Below, piece after piece: positions 7,809-16,756 of a stretch of 64,000 nt of DNA (positions are counted from its first letter, which is position 1; each line of letters opens with the position of its first letter). Source of the DNA: Pseudovibrio sp. Tun.PSC04-5.I4 (GTDB taxonomy: Bacteria > Pseudomonadota > Alphaproteobacteria > Rhizobiales > Stappiaceae); the NCBI RefSeq assembly GCF_900104145.1, contig NZ_FNLB01000001.1, positions 372,001-436,000 of the forward strand, read 5' to 3'. The notes beneath the pieces are model-generated. The model was not told where the DNA came from. It made no database searches and was given only the letters and a program-made list of their open reading frames with translations. The translations under genes and the position numbers were made by a program.

Positions 7809-9001
7809 ACCTGTTTGATCAGTTGGAACACTTCCGCATTAGCAGCATCGACAGATTCCAGAGCACGATTGAGGGTATCGCGGGTCATATTTCCGCGCTC
7901 AACCTCATAAAGGCTCTTCTTCTCAAGTCCTGCATTGGCAATTGCTGTGGTCTCCACAATCGAGGCTGCCAAGACATCCTCACCAAAAAGGCCACGTAAA
8001 AGCGCTGCAACGTTCACCTGAGGCACATCGTGCGGTGTATGGCGTGTCAGCAGGTAACGCACAAAATCATGGCTCAGGGTGCCGCCAGCTTCTTCAATCA
8101 CCGCGAGCAGCTCAGATGTCATGGAAAGGAACTGGTTCATTGAGGATACATCCAGCATGGCCGGATGAACGGTAATGACAATACCTGTCGCGGCATACAG
8201 CGCGCCAAGGGTAAGATATCCAAGCTGCGGCGGTGCATCCACCAGAACCACGTCGTAATCATCTTCGACCTCTTTAAGCACGGTTGCCATGCGGCGGAAG
8301 AACATTCCATCACCGCGAGACAGCCCCTGAGCAATCGCCTGGGGTGTTTCGTGCTCATACTCCATCAGTTCCAGGTTACCGGGAACAAGATCAAGCCCAT
8401 CGAAGTAGGTTTTGCGGATAACATGGCTCAGCGGCACGCGCTCATCGTCGTCATAACGGATAGCTGCGTAAAGGGTCTGGTTCTCAGCCACATCGAACTC
8501 AGGCTGATAGCCGAACATAGCAGAAAGAGAGGCCTGCGGATCAAGGTCAATTGCCAGTACGCGAAGGCCCTGAAGCGCCAAATAGTGCGCCAAATGCACT
8601 GTTGTCGTGGTCTTTGCAGACCCGCCCTTAAAGTTTGCTACAGCCAAAACCTGCATCTTCTCGCCATGGCGGCGGCGCGGATTTAACCGAAGCGAATCTG
8701 TAGGGCGTTTTTCTGCTAAATAGCGGCGTAATTCGTTGATCTGGGGGAGGGTATAAATGCGTCTGCCATTATCCAGCCTTTCGGGGATAACTGCCTCACC
8801 ATTGAGCGAGAGCTGTCGCAAACTGGATTCGGCAATGCCCAAAAGGCCAGCCACTTCGCGCGAAGAGAACGTCTTAAGCCGTTTCATAGCTTCAGGCGGA
8901 TACATCTTCACCCTTAAGGATTGCAGTTGCCGAGACAACAAGTCAGAATGGCGTGCAATCTTCTCAGAAGAAGTCTCATCTTGTTCAGCAGTGAGCAGCA
9001 T
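7793..9001 (-). CDS. repA: RepA partition ATPase (ParA family)
   Basis: A 402-residue ParA-type ATPase. The N-terminal ~100 residues hold a helix-turn-helix (REVAGLLGIAESSLRQLSL) that binds the operon promoter. The deviant Walker A motif is VANFKGGSAKTTTTVHLA at ~130, followed by LAIDLDPQASLSAMFGY (Walker A') and VLVDAPPQLGYLTL (Walker B). I chose ATG 9001 because AGAGG lies 5 bases upstream and the length matches typical RepA. A longer frame from GTG 9079 or ATG 9064 is open but lacks a good ribosome site. It drives plasmid segregation with RepB and autorepresses repABC. Confidence 0.94.
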   Translation of the reverse strand: MLLTAEQDETSSEKIARHSDLLSRQLQSLRVKMYPPEAMKRLKTFSSREVAGLLGIAESSLRQLSLNGEAVIPERLDNGRRIYTLPQINELRRYLAEKRPTDSLRLNPRRRHGEKMQVLAVANFKGGSAKTTTTVHLAHYLALQGLRVLAIDLDPQASLSAMFGYQPEFDVAENQTLYAAIRYDDDERVPLSHVIRKTYFDGLDLVPGNLELMEYEHETPQAIAQGLSRGDGMFFRRMATVLKEVEDDYDVVLVDAPPQLGYLTLGALYAATGIVITVHPAMLDVSSMNQFLSMTSELLAVIEEAGGTLSHDFVRYLLTRHTPHDVPQVNVAALLRGLFGEDVLAASIVETTAIANAGLEKKSLYEVERGNMTRDTLNRALESVDAANAEVFQLIKQVWGRP

Positions 9002-9463
9002 ATTGCCTCTAACCTCTTGTGACGGTTTTGAAGTGCAGACCGTGAATAATCCGTCACAGCGCATCCTTCTCCGTTTCACCTAACCCGTCAATACCTTTAT
9101 AGTTAACGTAAATTAACTAATATTAAGAGTTTGTTAAGGAACGTTCTAGCTGCAACCTCAAAAACAAACACCAAATTGCCAGATGTTGCGTAACGGACCG
9201 TATTTAAAGCAACATTTCCACAATACGGCAAAATTATCTTATTCAGATACAGCTCAAGCTTCCCAAAACTTATATGTCATCGCCATGACGGTTTTTGTGT
9301 AAAAATCAACCAAATACCGATTTGACAGATCAACGCTCCAGCAAAACGATTAGGGGCTACATGAATCACTCATAGATTCTCACTGAGTCGCAACGTTTTA
9401 CAATCCGGAGCCCGGACCACTTATAATTCTGCAGCTAGGACTTCAAGACGTATTAGGGTGATC
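9002..9463 (-). promoter_or_regulatory. repABC upstream region with inverted repeats
   Basis: A non-coding 460-bp stretch. Symmetric elements are TAGTTAA-6-TTAACTA (9100-9119, perfect 7-bp arms), GAACGTTC (9139-9146), CCGTATT-17-AATACGG (9198-9228) and GTCAT-4-ATGAC (9276-9289). The first lies ~100 bp before the repA start and is the best candidate for the RepA/RepB operator or a centromere-like site. Assignment among them is not possible by eye. The distal part (9290-9463) shows nothing that I recognise. Confidence 0.45.
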
Positions 9464-9721
9464 TCACGTCAATGGAGGAGTTCTGGCGTAAAGATATGCT
9501 GCCAGGTTCAGTTTTGTGGCGGGCGTGATGCCACCGATGGCAATGTTTACCCGTTCATTGTTGCAAGCCCACAGCCAATTGACTGCTTCAGCCTGGACTT
9601 GGTCAATGTTTTCAAAGCAATTCTGATCCAGCCATTCTTGCCGAACAATCCGATTATAAGGCGTTGACACGCCAACTTCAGGTTGCCGGTTCATTTCGCC
9701 TTCAGTGGCCCATAACTGCAC
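9464..9721 (-). pseudogene. IS3-family transposase, C-terminal fragment
   Basis: An 85-residue open frame whose middle and end match the C-terminal tail of IS3-family OrfB transposases: PYNRIVRQEWLDQ, VQAEAVNWLWACNNERVN, then IGGITPATKLNLAA. The DDE catalytic core and OrfA are absent, and the N-terminal ~15 residues do not belong to the family. The usual tyrosine and proline of the YNHERPN motif are replaced (ACNNERVN). No terminal repeat is recognisable. It is an old remnant marking an insertion event beside the replication cassette. Confidence 0.7.
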
Positions 9722-9853
9722 CTTACTTATTCCCTGTAATTTGCTCGTTTTCCACCAGAAGAGTCCTCCTCAGGAATACCCAATTATTGCCGGATCTTAC
9801 TGCTAATTTATGGTGAATTGAGATTTCGAAATACTGACCAGAACAAATTTTCA

Positions 9854-9893
9854 ACAATGTCCGACATTAAAACTTTACATTGTCGGACATTGT
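9854..9893. promoter_or_regulatory. FCD-GntR operator pair upstream of the regulator gene
   Basis: ACAATGTCCGACATT (9854-9868) and ATTGTCGGACATTGT (9879-9893) are inverted copies (14 of 15 positions), and each holds its own palindrome TGTCSGACA. This is the spaced-palindrome style bound by FadR-subfamily GntR dimers. It ends 22 bp before the GntR start codon, so autoregulation of the whole operon is likely. Confidence 0.72.
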
Positions 9894-9915
9894 TTGCATG
9901 GTGTAGGAGACTTAA

Positions 9916-10710
9916 ATGTTAACGAACAAACCAAGTGACCAGATGCCCGACGCAAATGATAAAAAACGCCAGGATGCATCACGCGAAGCGGTGATGAAGG
10001 AAGCAGCAAAGCGCTGCATCTCTCATCGTACAGGGAACCGTGGACAAGAAGTATTGAACGCGCTTGTCGAAATTATCGAAGCGGCAAACCTGAAAGTTGG
10101 TGATCGTCTGCCATCCGAAAAGGAACTTGCGAGTTCGCTTCATGTTGGGCGTTCAAGCATTCGCGAAGCTCTTACCGCATGGCAGCGCATGGGCATTATT
10201 GTACGCAACAAAGGGGCGGGCACACGACTATCAGCGGACGTAAACGGCAATGGCAGCCACAAACCGGTAACGATCCAGGTGGAAGCTCAGGGCTTGATGC
10301 GCACCTTGGCTGTGCGGTGGCCATTGGAGCTTGAAGCAGCCCGGCTGGCCGTTCTTAACGGTACCGAAAAAGACATGCGTATCATCGACGCGCGTTGCGA
10401 AGAATTATTGGCAATTTATGAGGCCGGCGAAAACTGGTTTGAAGCCGACAATAGGTTCCATGCTGCCATTCATGATGCTTCTGGGAATCCACTGTTTAAC
10501 CAACTGATAAAGCAACTACACGCGGCTTTTCACGACACTTACGAAGCTCCATTTGACCAACCGCAAATGGCTGACCATAGCATTCCAATCCATCGGGAGC
10601 TAGCAGATGCCATCATCGCAAGAGATTGGGAGAGGACTAATGCTGTGATGACCGAGATTTTCTCGATTGTCGAAGCTGAAGTCATCAAAGTATTGCATGA
10701 CGAAGAATAA
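9916..10710 (+). CDS. GntR family regulator, FadR/FCD subfamily
   Basis: A 264-residue regulator. After a ~35-residue hydrophilic extension, a winged helix spans ~45-110 (LPSEKELASSLHVGRSSIREALTAW as helix-turn-helix). An FCD ligand domain follows (~130-255) with LELEAARLAV, WFEADNRFHAAIHDASGNPLF (D-x3-H metal site) and HSIPIHRELADAII. FCD regulators usually sense carboxylates or sugar acids through a bound metal. It is the first gene of a six-gene operon, and a double palindrome lies directly upstream, so it probably represses the operon until the imported substrate is present. The next gene starts inside its last codons. Confidence 0.9.
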   Translation: MLTNKPSDQMPDANDKKRQDASREAVMKEAAKRCISHRTGNRGQEVLNALVEIIEAANLKVGDRLPSEKELASSLHVGRSSIREALTAWQRMGIIVRNKGAGTRLSADVNGNGSHKPVTIQVEAQGLMRTLAVRWPLELEAARLAVLNGTEKDMRIIDARCEELLAIYEAGENWFEADNRFHAAIHDASGNPLFNQLIKQLHAAFHDTYEAPFDQPQMADHSIPIHRELADAIIARDWERTNAVMTEIFSIVEAEVIKVLHDEE

Positions 10711-11869
10711 GAATACGACAGAAGACCAGCTATCACTGGCAACTCAACTTGCTACTGCTTATGACGATCCGTCAGGTAGTATCACGCCGCCGCTCTACCA
10801 AAGCTCTCTGTTTAGTTTTGAGAACTTTCAGACATTTAAAGATACGATGGCTGGACAGCACCAGCAGTACCTTTATACGCGCGTGGCCAATCCAACCGTT
10901 AATGCTTTCGAGACTATGATGGCAAAGGCTGAAGGAGCGGAGGCCGGAGTCGCTTTTTCCTCAGGTATGGCCGCCATCAGCTCCACCCTCATGGCATTTG
11001 TTAAGTCAGGTGATCATGTTGCGTGTGTTGAGCATGTCTACCCAGATGCCTATCGCTTCTTCGAAAAGATTTTGCGTCCCTTCGGTGTCGACATCACCTA
11101 TCATTCTGTTCAAGATTTTGAAAACGACCCTGAGCTGTTGGCGGGATGTCGTGTCGCATATCTGGAAAGCCCTAATAGTGTTTTGCTGCAGGCGATGGAC
11201 CTTCCCAAAGTCGCAGCTCATGCCAAACGTCATGGGGCAATGACAATAATTGACAACAGCTGGGCAACTCCAATTTTTCAACGTCCGTTGGAACTGGGCA
11301 TAGATGTTGTTGTGCATTCAGCTTCAAAATACATCTCAGGTCACTCAGACGTGGTGGCTGGTGTCACGGTATCAAGCCAAGAGAATATTCAAGCAATTCG
11401 TGAGCTCACTTTGCCGCTGCTGGGAGGCAAGCTGGCACCGTTCGAGGCATGGTTGTTGGTGCGTGGCTTACGCACACTCAATGCACGTATGAAAAATCAT
11501 GAAGCCACGGCAAATCTATTTATCGACCGGCTGACATCGCACAAAGCTGTCAACGCAGTTCATTCACCCGTTCCAAATTCGGTTCCCGGCCTCAGTGGTC
11601 GCTCTGGTCTTCTATCAATTGAGTTCGATCGCTCCGTCAACATCGAAAAGCTAGTTGATCAACTGGAGCATTTCCAACTTGGCGTGAGCTGGGGCGGATT
11701 TGAGAGTCTTGTACTGCCATCCAAAGTGAGTCTTGCGCAAAAGGGAGAGCAGAATTCACTTCAGCGCTTCGGAGTGCCTGACACAATCATTCGCGTCAGT
11801 CTTGGCTTGGAAGATGCGGAAGATCTTTGGAAAGATTTCGAGGGCGCTTTGGAGGAAAGCGTCAACTAA
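10697..11869 (+). CDS. PLP-dependent Cys/Met metabolism (gamma-lyase/transsulfuration) enzyme
   Basis: A 390-residue fold-type I PLP enzyme. It has YTRVANPTVNAFETMMAKAEGAEAG-type N-terminal blocks, the phosphate-binding SSGMAAIS, YLESPNS, IDNSWATP (PLP ring contacts) and the Schiff-base lysine in HSASKYISGHSD at ~205. Family members are cystathionine beta/gamma-lyase, methionine gamma-lyase and O-acetylhomoserine sulfhydrylase, and specificity cannot be assigned. The start ATG 10697 overlaps the GntR gene by 14 bp, which fits better than the further upstream open codons. Its placement in front of a sugar-type ABC importer is unusual. Confidence 0.82.
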   Translation: MTKNKNTTEDQLSLATQLATAYDDPSGSITPPLYQSSLFSFENFQTFKDTMAGQHQQYLYTRVANPTVNAFETMMAKAEGAEAGVAFSSGMAAISSTLMAFVKSGDHVACVEHVYPDAYRFFEKILRPFGVDITYHSVQDFENDPELLAGCRVAYLESPNSVLLQAMDLPKVAAHAKRHGAMTIIDNSWATPIFQRPLELGIDVVVHSASKYISGHSDVVAGVTVSSQENIQAIRELTLPLLGGKLAPFEAWLLVRGLRTLNARMKNHEATANLFIDRLTSHKAVNAVHSPVPNSVPGLSGRSGLLSIEFDRSVNIEKLVDQLEHFQLGVSWGGFESLVLPSKVSLAQKGEQNSLQRFGVPDTIIRVSLGLEDAEDLWKDFEGALEESVN

Positions 11870-11915
11870 CCATCCGAAAATACACAACCTATGTTTCCAT
11901 AATTGGGAGGAAAAC

Positions 11916-13178
11916 ATGAAAAAACTTGCTCTGGGCCTATCTACTGTAGCCTGTCTTATGGCTGGGACCGCATTGGCGGAAACCAACCTCAAACTCGTGG
12001 AAGTAATCACCAGCCCGGCACGTACCGAAGTGCTGAAGGGAATGGTTGCTGAATACGAAAAAGCCCATCCGGGTGTAAGTGTTGAAATCGTATCTCTGCC
12101 TTGGGGACAAGCTTTTGAGAAGCTTGCAACAATGGTTGGTGGCGGTGATGCGCCTGACCTGGTGGAAATGCCAGACAAATGGCAGGCCCTATATGCCAAC
12201 GCTGATCTCCTGACCGATCTCGAAGATAACATCAAGAATTGGGAGTACGGCGCGACTCTTACAGACAAAACCATGGCGATGGCTCGTCAGTCCGGGGGGG
12301 CTGCCTATTCCATTCCCTATGGTTTCTATCTGCGCGCTATGTTTTACAACAAAAAGCTTCTGAAAGAGGCTGGCGTTGAAACACCACCTGTCACAATGGC
12401 AGAGTTTAAAGATGCTTCTGAAAAAGTATCTAAGCTCGATGGCAAATACGGTTACTGCTTGCGCGGCGGCGCTGGTGGCCTTGGTGCATGGTTTATGTAT
12501 GCAGCTGCAATGAATGGCACAGCTGACTTTTTCGATGAAAATGGCAAGAGCACCATCAACCAACCGGGCTCTGTTGAAGGATTGCAGTATCTGATCGACC
12601 TCTACAAAGACGGTTCGGCGCCGAAAGATTCTGTAAACTGGGGCTTCAACGAAATCGTCGCTGGTTTCTATTCTGGTACCTGTGCGTTCTTGGATCAGGA
12701 CCCTGATGCATTGCCAGCCGTTGCTAAACGTATGCCTGCTGAAGACTTTGCTGTTATGCCGATGCCTGTTGGCCCATCAGGAAAAGCCTACCCAACCATT
12801 GGTTTTGCAGGATGGTCCATCTTCAAAAACTCCGAGCATCAGAAAGAAAGCTGGGATCTTCTTGGCCATATTTCATCACCGGAGAACAACAAGACTTGGG
12901 CTCGGCATGTTGGCGTAATTCCAATCCATGCGGGTGCGGAGCAAGACGACTACTACAAAACTGAGCAGTTTAAAGGCTGGTTCACTGAACTTAACAGCGC
13001 TCAGTTTGAACCAATCGTTTTGCCAACCTATCTGGAACAATATGGTTACTTCGTAAGCACGTTGGCTCTGGAAACCAGCCAACAGGCGTTGCTTGGCGAT
13101 TTATCTGCACAGGAACTTGCAGATAACTGGGCTGAATTCTTGAATGAAGAATATGCCAACTGGAAAGCGAAACAGTAA
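11916..13178 (+). CDS. extracellular solute-binding protein, family 1 (sugar type)
   Basis: A 420-residue periplasmic binding protein. The start ATG 11916 follows GGGAGGAAAAC. A signal peptide (KKLALGL...AGTALAE) cleaves near residue 22. The mature protein has the MalE/UgpB-like order: VVEVITSPARTEVLKGMV-like first lobe, VSLPWGQAFEKLATMV, GGDAPDLVEMP, and the later IGFAGWSIFKNSEHQKESWD hinge. These features put it in the CUT1 group that feeds di- and oligosaccharides or polyols to MalFG-type permeases. A hairpin follows the gene, which may raise its level over the permeases. Confidence 0.88.
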   Translation: MKKLALGLSTVACLMAGTALAETNLKLVEVITSPARTEVLKGMVAEYEKAHPGVSVEIVSLPWGQAFEKLATMVGGGDAPDLVEMPDKWQALYANADLLTDLEDNIKNWEYGATLTDKTMAMARQSGGAAYSIPYGFYLRAMFYNKKLLKEAGVETPPVTMAEFKDASEKVSKLDGKYGYCLRGGAGGLGAWFMYAAAMNGTADFFDENGKSTINQPGSVEGLQYLIDLYKDGSAPKDSVNWGFNEIVAGFYSGTCAFLDQDPDALPAVAKRMPAEDFAVMPMPVGPSGKAYPTIGFAGWSIFKNSEHQKESWDLLGHISSPENNKTWARHVGVIPIHAGAEQDDYYKTEQFKGWFTELNSAQFEPIVLPTYLEQYGYFVSTLALETSQQALLGDLSAQELADNWAEFLNEEYANWKAKQ

Positions 13179-13199
13179 CGCTTATCACAGTCAAAAAAC

Positions 13200-13222
13200 G
13201 ATCCCTGAGTTTCTCAGGGATC
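13200..13222 (+). terminator. hairpin after the binding-protein gene (attenuator or RNA-stabilising)
   Basis: GATCCCTGAG-TTT-CTCAGGGATC is a perfect 10-bp stem with a 3-base loop, located 22 bp after the stop and followed by a weak CCCCTTT run. It probably stabilises the binding-protein mRNA or partially terminates before the permease genes. Confidence 0.6.
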
Positions 13223-13254
13223 CCCTTTCCAGAGCAATAAACGGCTGTTCCGAT

Positions 13255-14205
13255 ATGACTGAAACACTCTCGGGCTTAAGTACAGAAAGACCTCCAGAGA
13301 AGGCAGTGAAGCAAGGCCGTATAGGCCTCACGCTTTCCTACCTTCTCGAGCCTTATCTCTATCTCTCGCCCGCGCTCATCCTGATTTCCTTGGTCATTCT
13401 CGTCCCACTGGTCATCGGCATATCCTATTCCTTCCAATCGATCTCTCTCTTGCAACCATTTAAAACGGGATGGGTTGGACTGGATAATTATCGTGACCTT
13501 TTCAGTGACACGAAATTTCTGGTTGCCGCAAAGAACACATTCTGGTGGACGTTTTACTGCGTGGCCATGCAGTTTCTGCTAGGTCTAGGGCTGGCAATGC
13601 TGCTCAACACACGCTTTCATGGAAAGAAGATTGTTCAGGCCTTGGTGTTTCTACCTTGGGCAGTCCCAACCTTGCTTTCAGCACTGACTTGGGCTTGGTT
13701 GTTTAACCCTATCATCGGCCCAATACCACATTGGTTGACTGCACTTGGTATTCTGCCTGAGCCGTTCAATATCCTCGGTGATAGATCGCTGGCCTTGTGG
13801 GGTCCGATTATTGCAAACATCTGGTTTGGAATTCCCTTTTTCGCGATCACCTTGCTGGCCGCATTGCAATCTATTCCTTCAGATATGTATGAGGCCGCAG
13901 ATATTGATGGGGCGACAGCGTGGCAACGTTTCTCCAAAATCACGCTACCGTTTCTGGCCCCGATGATCGCCATTACAGTTATGCTGCGCACCATCTGGAT
14001 CGCAAACTTTGCAGATCTGATCTACGTGATGACCGGCGGCGGTCCAGCGAACTCCACGCAGATCCTGTCTTCCTATGTATTTACAACAGCCTTTCGAAAA
14101 CTGGATTTTGGGTACGCCTCGACAGTGGCCGTCGTTCTACTGCTCCTGATGATGCTTTATGCAATCATCCTTTTGAAACTGCGCCAGAAATTCGTGAAGG
14201 TATAA
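13255..14205 (+). CDS. ABC sugar permease, MalF-type
   Basis: A 316-residue inner-membrane permease with six predicted spans. A hydrophobic start (LYLSPALILISLVILVPLVI) precedes the typical periplasmic loop. The EAA loop that docks to the ATPase is visible as YEAADIDGATAWQRFSKITLP at ~220-240. I chose ATG 13255. An earlier open codon at 13144 would extend it over the preceding gene and hairpin. It pairs with the MalG-type permease that starts one base after its stop. Confidence 0.9.
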   Translation: MTETLSGLSTERPPEKAVKQGRIGLTLSYLLEPYLYLSPALILISLVILVPLVIGISYSFQSISLLQPFKTGWVGLDNYRDLFSDTKFLVAAKNTFWWTFYCVAMQFLLGLGLAMLLNTRFHGKKIVQALVFLPWAVPTLLSALTWAWLFNPIIGPIPHWLTALGILPEPFNILGDRSLALWGPIIANIWFGIPFFAITLLAALQSIPSDMYEAADIDGATAWQRFSKITLPFLAPMIAITVMLRTIWIANFADLIYVMTGGGPANSTQILSSYVFTTAFRKLDFGYASTVAVVLLLLMMLYAIILLKLRQKFVKV

Positions 14206-14206
14206 T

Positions 14207-15049
14207 ATGTACCGAAACCGTTCTTTCAAGTTTTTAGCCACCACTGGCAAGTATACTGCCTTGGCACTCTATGTCATATTTGCAATGTTTCCGCTCTATT
14301 GGCTTCTGAAAATAAGCCTCACGCCTGATCAACTTATCTTCACTGACGGTACTGCACTCTGGCCAAGCACGTTGACTATTGAAAATTTCAAGTCAGTTAT
14401 TTTTTACACTGACTTCATGTCTTATTTCAAAAACAGTGTGTTTGTGTCCCTGGGAACGGCACTAATAACAACATTGATTGCAGCTGCTGCTGGCTACGCC
14501 TTTTCCAGGTTTCACTTCAAGGGAAAGAAGTACATCATCGTGGCGATGTTGTTGACGCAAATGTTCCCTCTGCTGATGATCATCTCCCCTATCTATAAGA
14601 CTTTCGCATCCTTGGGATTGCTCAACACGCTGACCAGTCTTGTCATCGTCTACACTGCATTCAACGTACCATTCGCAACCTTCCTGATGCAGTCGTTCTT
14701 CGATGGCATCCCGCAGGATTTGGAAGAGGCCGCGATGACAGATGGAGCTACTCGCTTTCAGGCATTGCGAAAAGTGATCTTCCCGCTCACGTTGCCTGGC
14801 CTTGCTGCAACATTGGGCTTTGTCTTCACGGCTGCATGGAGCGAGTTACTGTTTGCTCTCATGTTGACCAACTCAAACGATAAGATGACGTTCCCTGTCG
14901 GTTTGCTAACCTTTGTCTCCAAGTTCTCCGTGGACTGGGGGCAGATGATGGCGGCCGGAACGTTGGCGCTGATCCCAAGTTGCCTCTTCTTTTTCTTCAT
15001 TCAACGATATCTCGTCCAGGGTCTTACCTCTGGCGCTGTGAAAGGGTAG
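14207..15049 (+). CDS. ABC sugar permease, MalG-type
   Basis: A 280-residue permease with six predicted membrane spans. The start LYVIFAMFPLYWLLKISLTP is typical of MalG/UgpE. The EAA motif is LEEAAMTDGATRFQALRKVIFP at ~175-195, followed by LTLPGLAATLGFVF. It ends with YLVQGLTSGAVKG, the common MalG-family tail. The start ATG lies one base after the MalF-type stop, so the two permease halves are coupled. Confidence 0.92.
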   Translation: MYRNRSFKFLATTGKYTALALYVIFAMFPLYWLLKISLTPDQLIFTDGTALWPSTLTIENFKSVIFYTDFMSYFKNSVFVSLGTALITTLIAAAAGYAFSRFHFKGKKYIIVAMLLTQMFPLLMIISPIYKTFASLGLLNTLTSLVIVYTAFNVPFATFLMQSFFDGIPQDLEEAAMTDGATRFQALRKVIFPLTLPGLAATLGFVFTAAWSELLFALMLTNSNDKMTFPVGLLTFVSKFSVDWGQMMAAGTLALIPSCLFFFFIQRYLVQGLTSGAVKG

Positions 15050-15058
15050 GGGGTTCCC

Positions 15059-16117
15059 ATGGCTTCCATTCAACTCAAAGATATTTCCAAGGCGTATGAT
15101 TCAGTCGAGGTCCTGCACAACATCAATTTGAACATTGCCGAAGGTGAGTTCATCGTTCTCGTGGGACCATCAGGCTGCGGTAAATCCACTTTATTGCGGA
15201 TGATTGCCGGGCTGGAGCCGATCACCAGCGGTGACATGTACATTGACAATGAGCGTGTGAACGAGATGCGCCCCCGTGATCGCGACATTGCAATGGTGTT
15301 CCAATCCTACGCACTTTACCCGCATATGACGGTCGAGCGGAATATGGGTTTTAGTCTGGAGTTGCTCGGTGCTGATAAAGAGTTGCGTAAGGAACGTGTA
15401 CTCGACGCGGCCAAAATTCTGGGTCTGGAGCCTTATCTGCAACGCTTACCACGCGCTCTGTCTGGCGGCCAACGCCAACGCGTTGCAATGGGGCGTGCGA
15501 TTATTCGTGATCCGAAGGCGTTTTTGTTTGATGAGCCGCTCTCAAATCTTGACGCAGCGCTGCGTGTGGAAATGCGTCTGGAAATTGCCAAACTGCATAA
15601 GCGCCTTTCCTCAACCATGGTGTATGTGACCCATGATCAGGTGGAGGCCCTTACTCTTGCGGACCGCATTGTGGTGCTAAATGGTGGACACATTCAGCAG
15701 ATCGGCACCCCGATGGATCTGTATGAAACTCCAGCGAACCTCTTCGTTGCCCAATTTATTGGCTCTCCGAACATGAATATCTTGGAAGCAGACCGGTTCG
15801 CAGAAGAGACGGCAAACATCGTCATCCCAACAGCGCTTCAGGGAAGTGCCACAAAGTTTGGCATTCGTCCTGAGCATGTAAAGATTGTTGAGATCGATGG
15901 CTCTGATACTGATGGGATATGGCATATCAAAGGCGAAGTTGTGGTCGTTGAGCGCCTTGGTTCCGATGCCAATATTTATCTCGATGCAGGGAAACTAGGA
16001 CTGTTTCTCGCTCGTCATCATGGGGATGTTGATTTCAAAAGCGGCACTGAAGTGTCGCTTTGCTTTGACTTGGAAAAAGCCCACTACTTCGACGAGGATG
16101 GGCAAGCCATTCGCTAA
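15059..16117 (+). CDS. ABC transporter ATP-binding protein, MalK/UgpC type
   Basis: A 352-residue ATPase. It shows Walker A GPSGCGKSTLLR, Q-loop VFQSYALYPHMTV, signature ALSGGQRQRVAMGRA, Walker B AFLFDEPLSNLD, and switch VTHDQVEALTLADR. The C-terminal ~120 residues form the TOBE/OB regulatory domain of CUT1 ATPases, with IRPEHVKIVE. It should energise the import by the two preceding permeases. It is the last gene of the operon and is followed by a hairpin. Confidence 0.95.
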   Translation: MASIQLKDISKAYDSVEVLHNINLNIAEGEFIVLVGPSGCGKSTLLRMIAGLEPITSGDMYIDNERVNEMRPRDRDIAMVFQSYALYPHMTVERNMGFSLELLGADKELRKERVLDAAKILGLEPYLQRLPRALSGGQRQRVAMGRAIIRDPKAFLFDEPLSNLDAALRVEMRLEIAKLHKRLSSTMVYVTHDQVEALTLADRIVVLNGGHIQQIGTPMDLYETPANLFVAQFIGSPNMNILEADRFAEETANIVIPTALQGSATKFGIRPEHVKIVEIDGSDTDGIWHIKGEVVVVERLGSDANIYLDAGKLGLFLARHHGDVDFKSGTEVSLCFDLEKAHYFDEDGQAIR

Positions 16118-16120
16118 AAT

Positions 16121-16150
16121 AAATTGGCGATCATTACTGGTCGCCAATTT
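16121..16150. terminator. hairpin after the CUT1 operon
   Basis: AAATTGGCGA and TCGCCAATTT form a perfect 10-bp stem around a 10-base loop, four bases after the ATPase stop. The A/T ends allow termination on either strand, although the following T-run is weak. Confidence 0.68.
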
Positions 16151-16304
16151 CATCGATTTTGTTGCGTGAATGCGCTTCTGGCGAATCTTCACTTTGGCCT
16201 GAACCTCGATTTCGGCAATATGCTCCAAGTTGACCCGTGAAGATGTTGGTGATGGAGCCTATGATCACATAGGCAGTCGCAAAGATCTGGAGCGTCGTGA
16301 GCAC
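16134..16304 (-). CDS. possible small membrane protein or gene remnant
   Basis: A 56-codon frame starting at GTG 16304, with one convincing hydrophobic segment (LQIFATAYVIIGSITNIFTG) and a hydrophilic tail ending RNKIDEIGDQ. Upstream the frame stays open for a few residues (PFWGGGI) before a stop. So it is either a small one-span protein or the C-terminal remnant of a longer membrane protein. No ribosome site is evident, and the stop lies in the terminator loop. I do not recognise the family. Confidence 0.3.
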   Translation of the reverse strand: MLTTLQIFATAYVIIGSITNIFTGQLGAYCRNRGSGQSEDSPEAHSRNKIDEIGDQ

Positions 16305-16741
16305 TATTCCGCCGCCCCAAAATGGCTGAATCCTGTGCTTAGGTTGAGATCAATCCGCGCGTGCGATTAGGATATTCTTGCAAGTTAAACTCAGTTAAAG
16401 ATGAATTGGCAGAAGCAACCCGGCTAGGTCAATGTGCTCGTGTGGAAACCATGATGACCCGCCATAAGTAGGTCGCCTTTAACAAGCTCAAATTATGAGA
16501 GTTCAGTTCGCAAAGATCGGAAGCGAAAATTGGCACCCTCGTTTCTATCCAATATGCAAAAGCTAAAAACCAACTCCTCCCTGCGATAAGACACCATTAG
16601 AATATCTAATATGCAAATTAGGAGATGTAGATTTTAATTATTCAATTTCCAGAATACATTCAAGCTACTAAGCAGAACCGGGCAAGTGATATCCAGGGTT
16701 TCTACTAGGAGTTATGCCATCTGGATCAACAGCCGGACGGC
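16305..16741. other. intergenic stretch with short coding-like relics
   Basis: No intact gene is present. Around 16399-16496 a plus-strand frame reads DELAEATRLGQCARVETMMT and then meets stops, which suggests a relic of unknown origin. The last ~150 bp should contain the promoter of the amino acid ABC operon. It is AT-rich (16560-16660), with GAATATCTAATATGC and a nearby CCAATATGC that may be repeated half-sites. Confidence 0.35.
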
Positions 16742-16756
16742 TTGTTGGGAGTCCAT

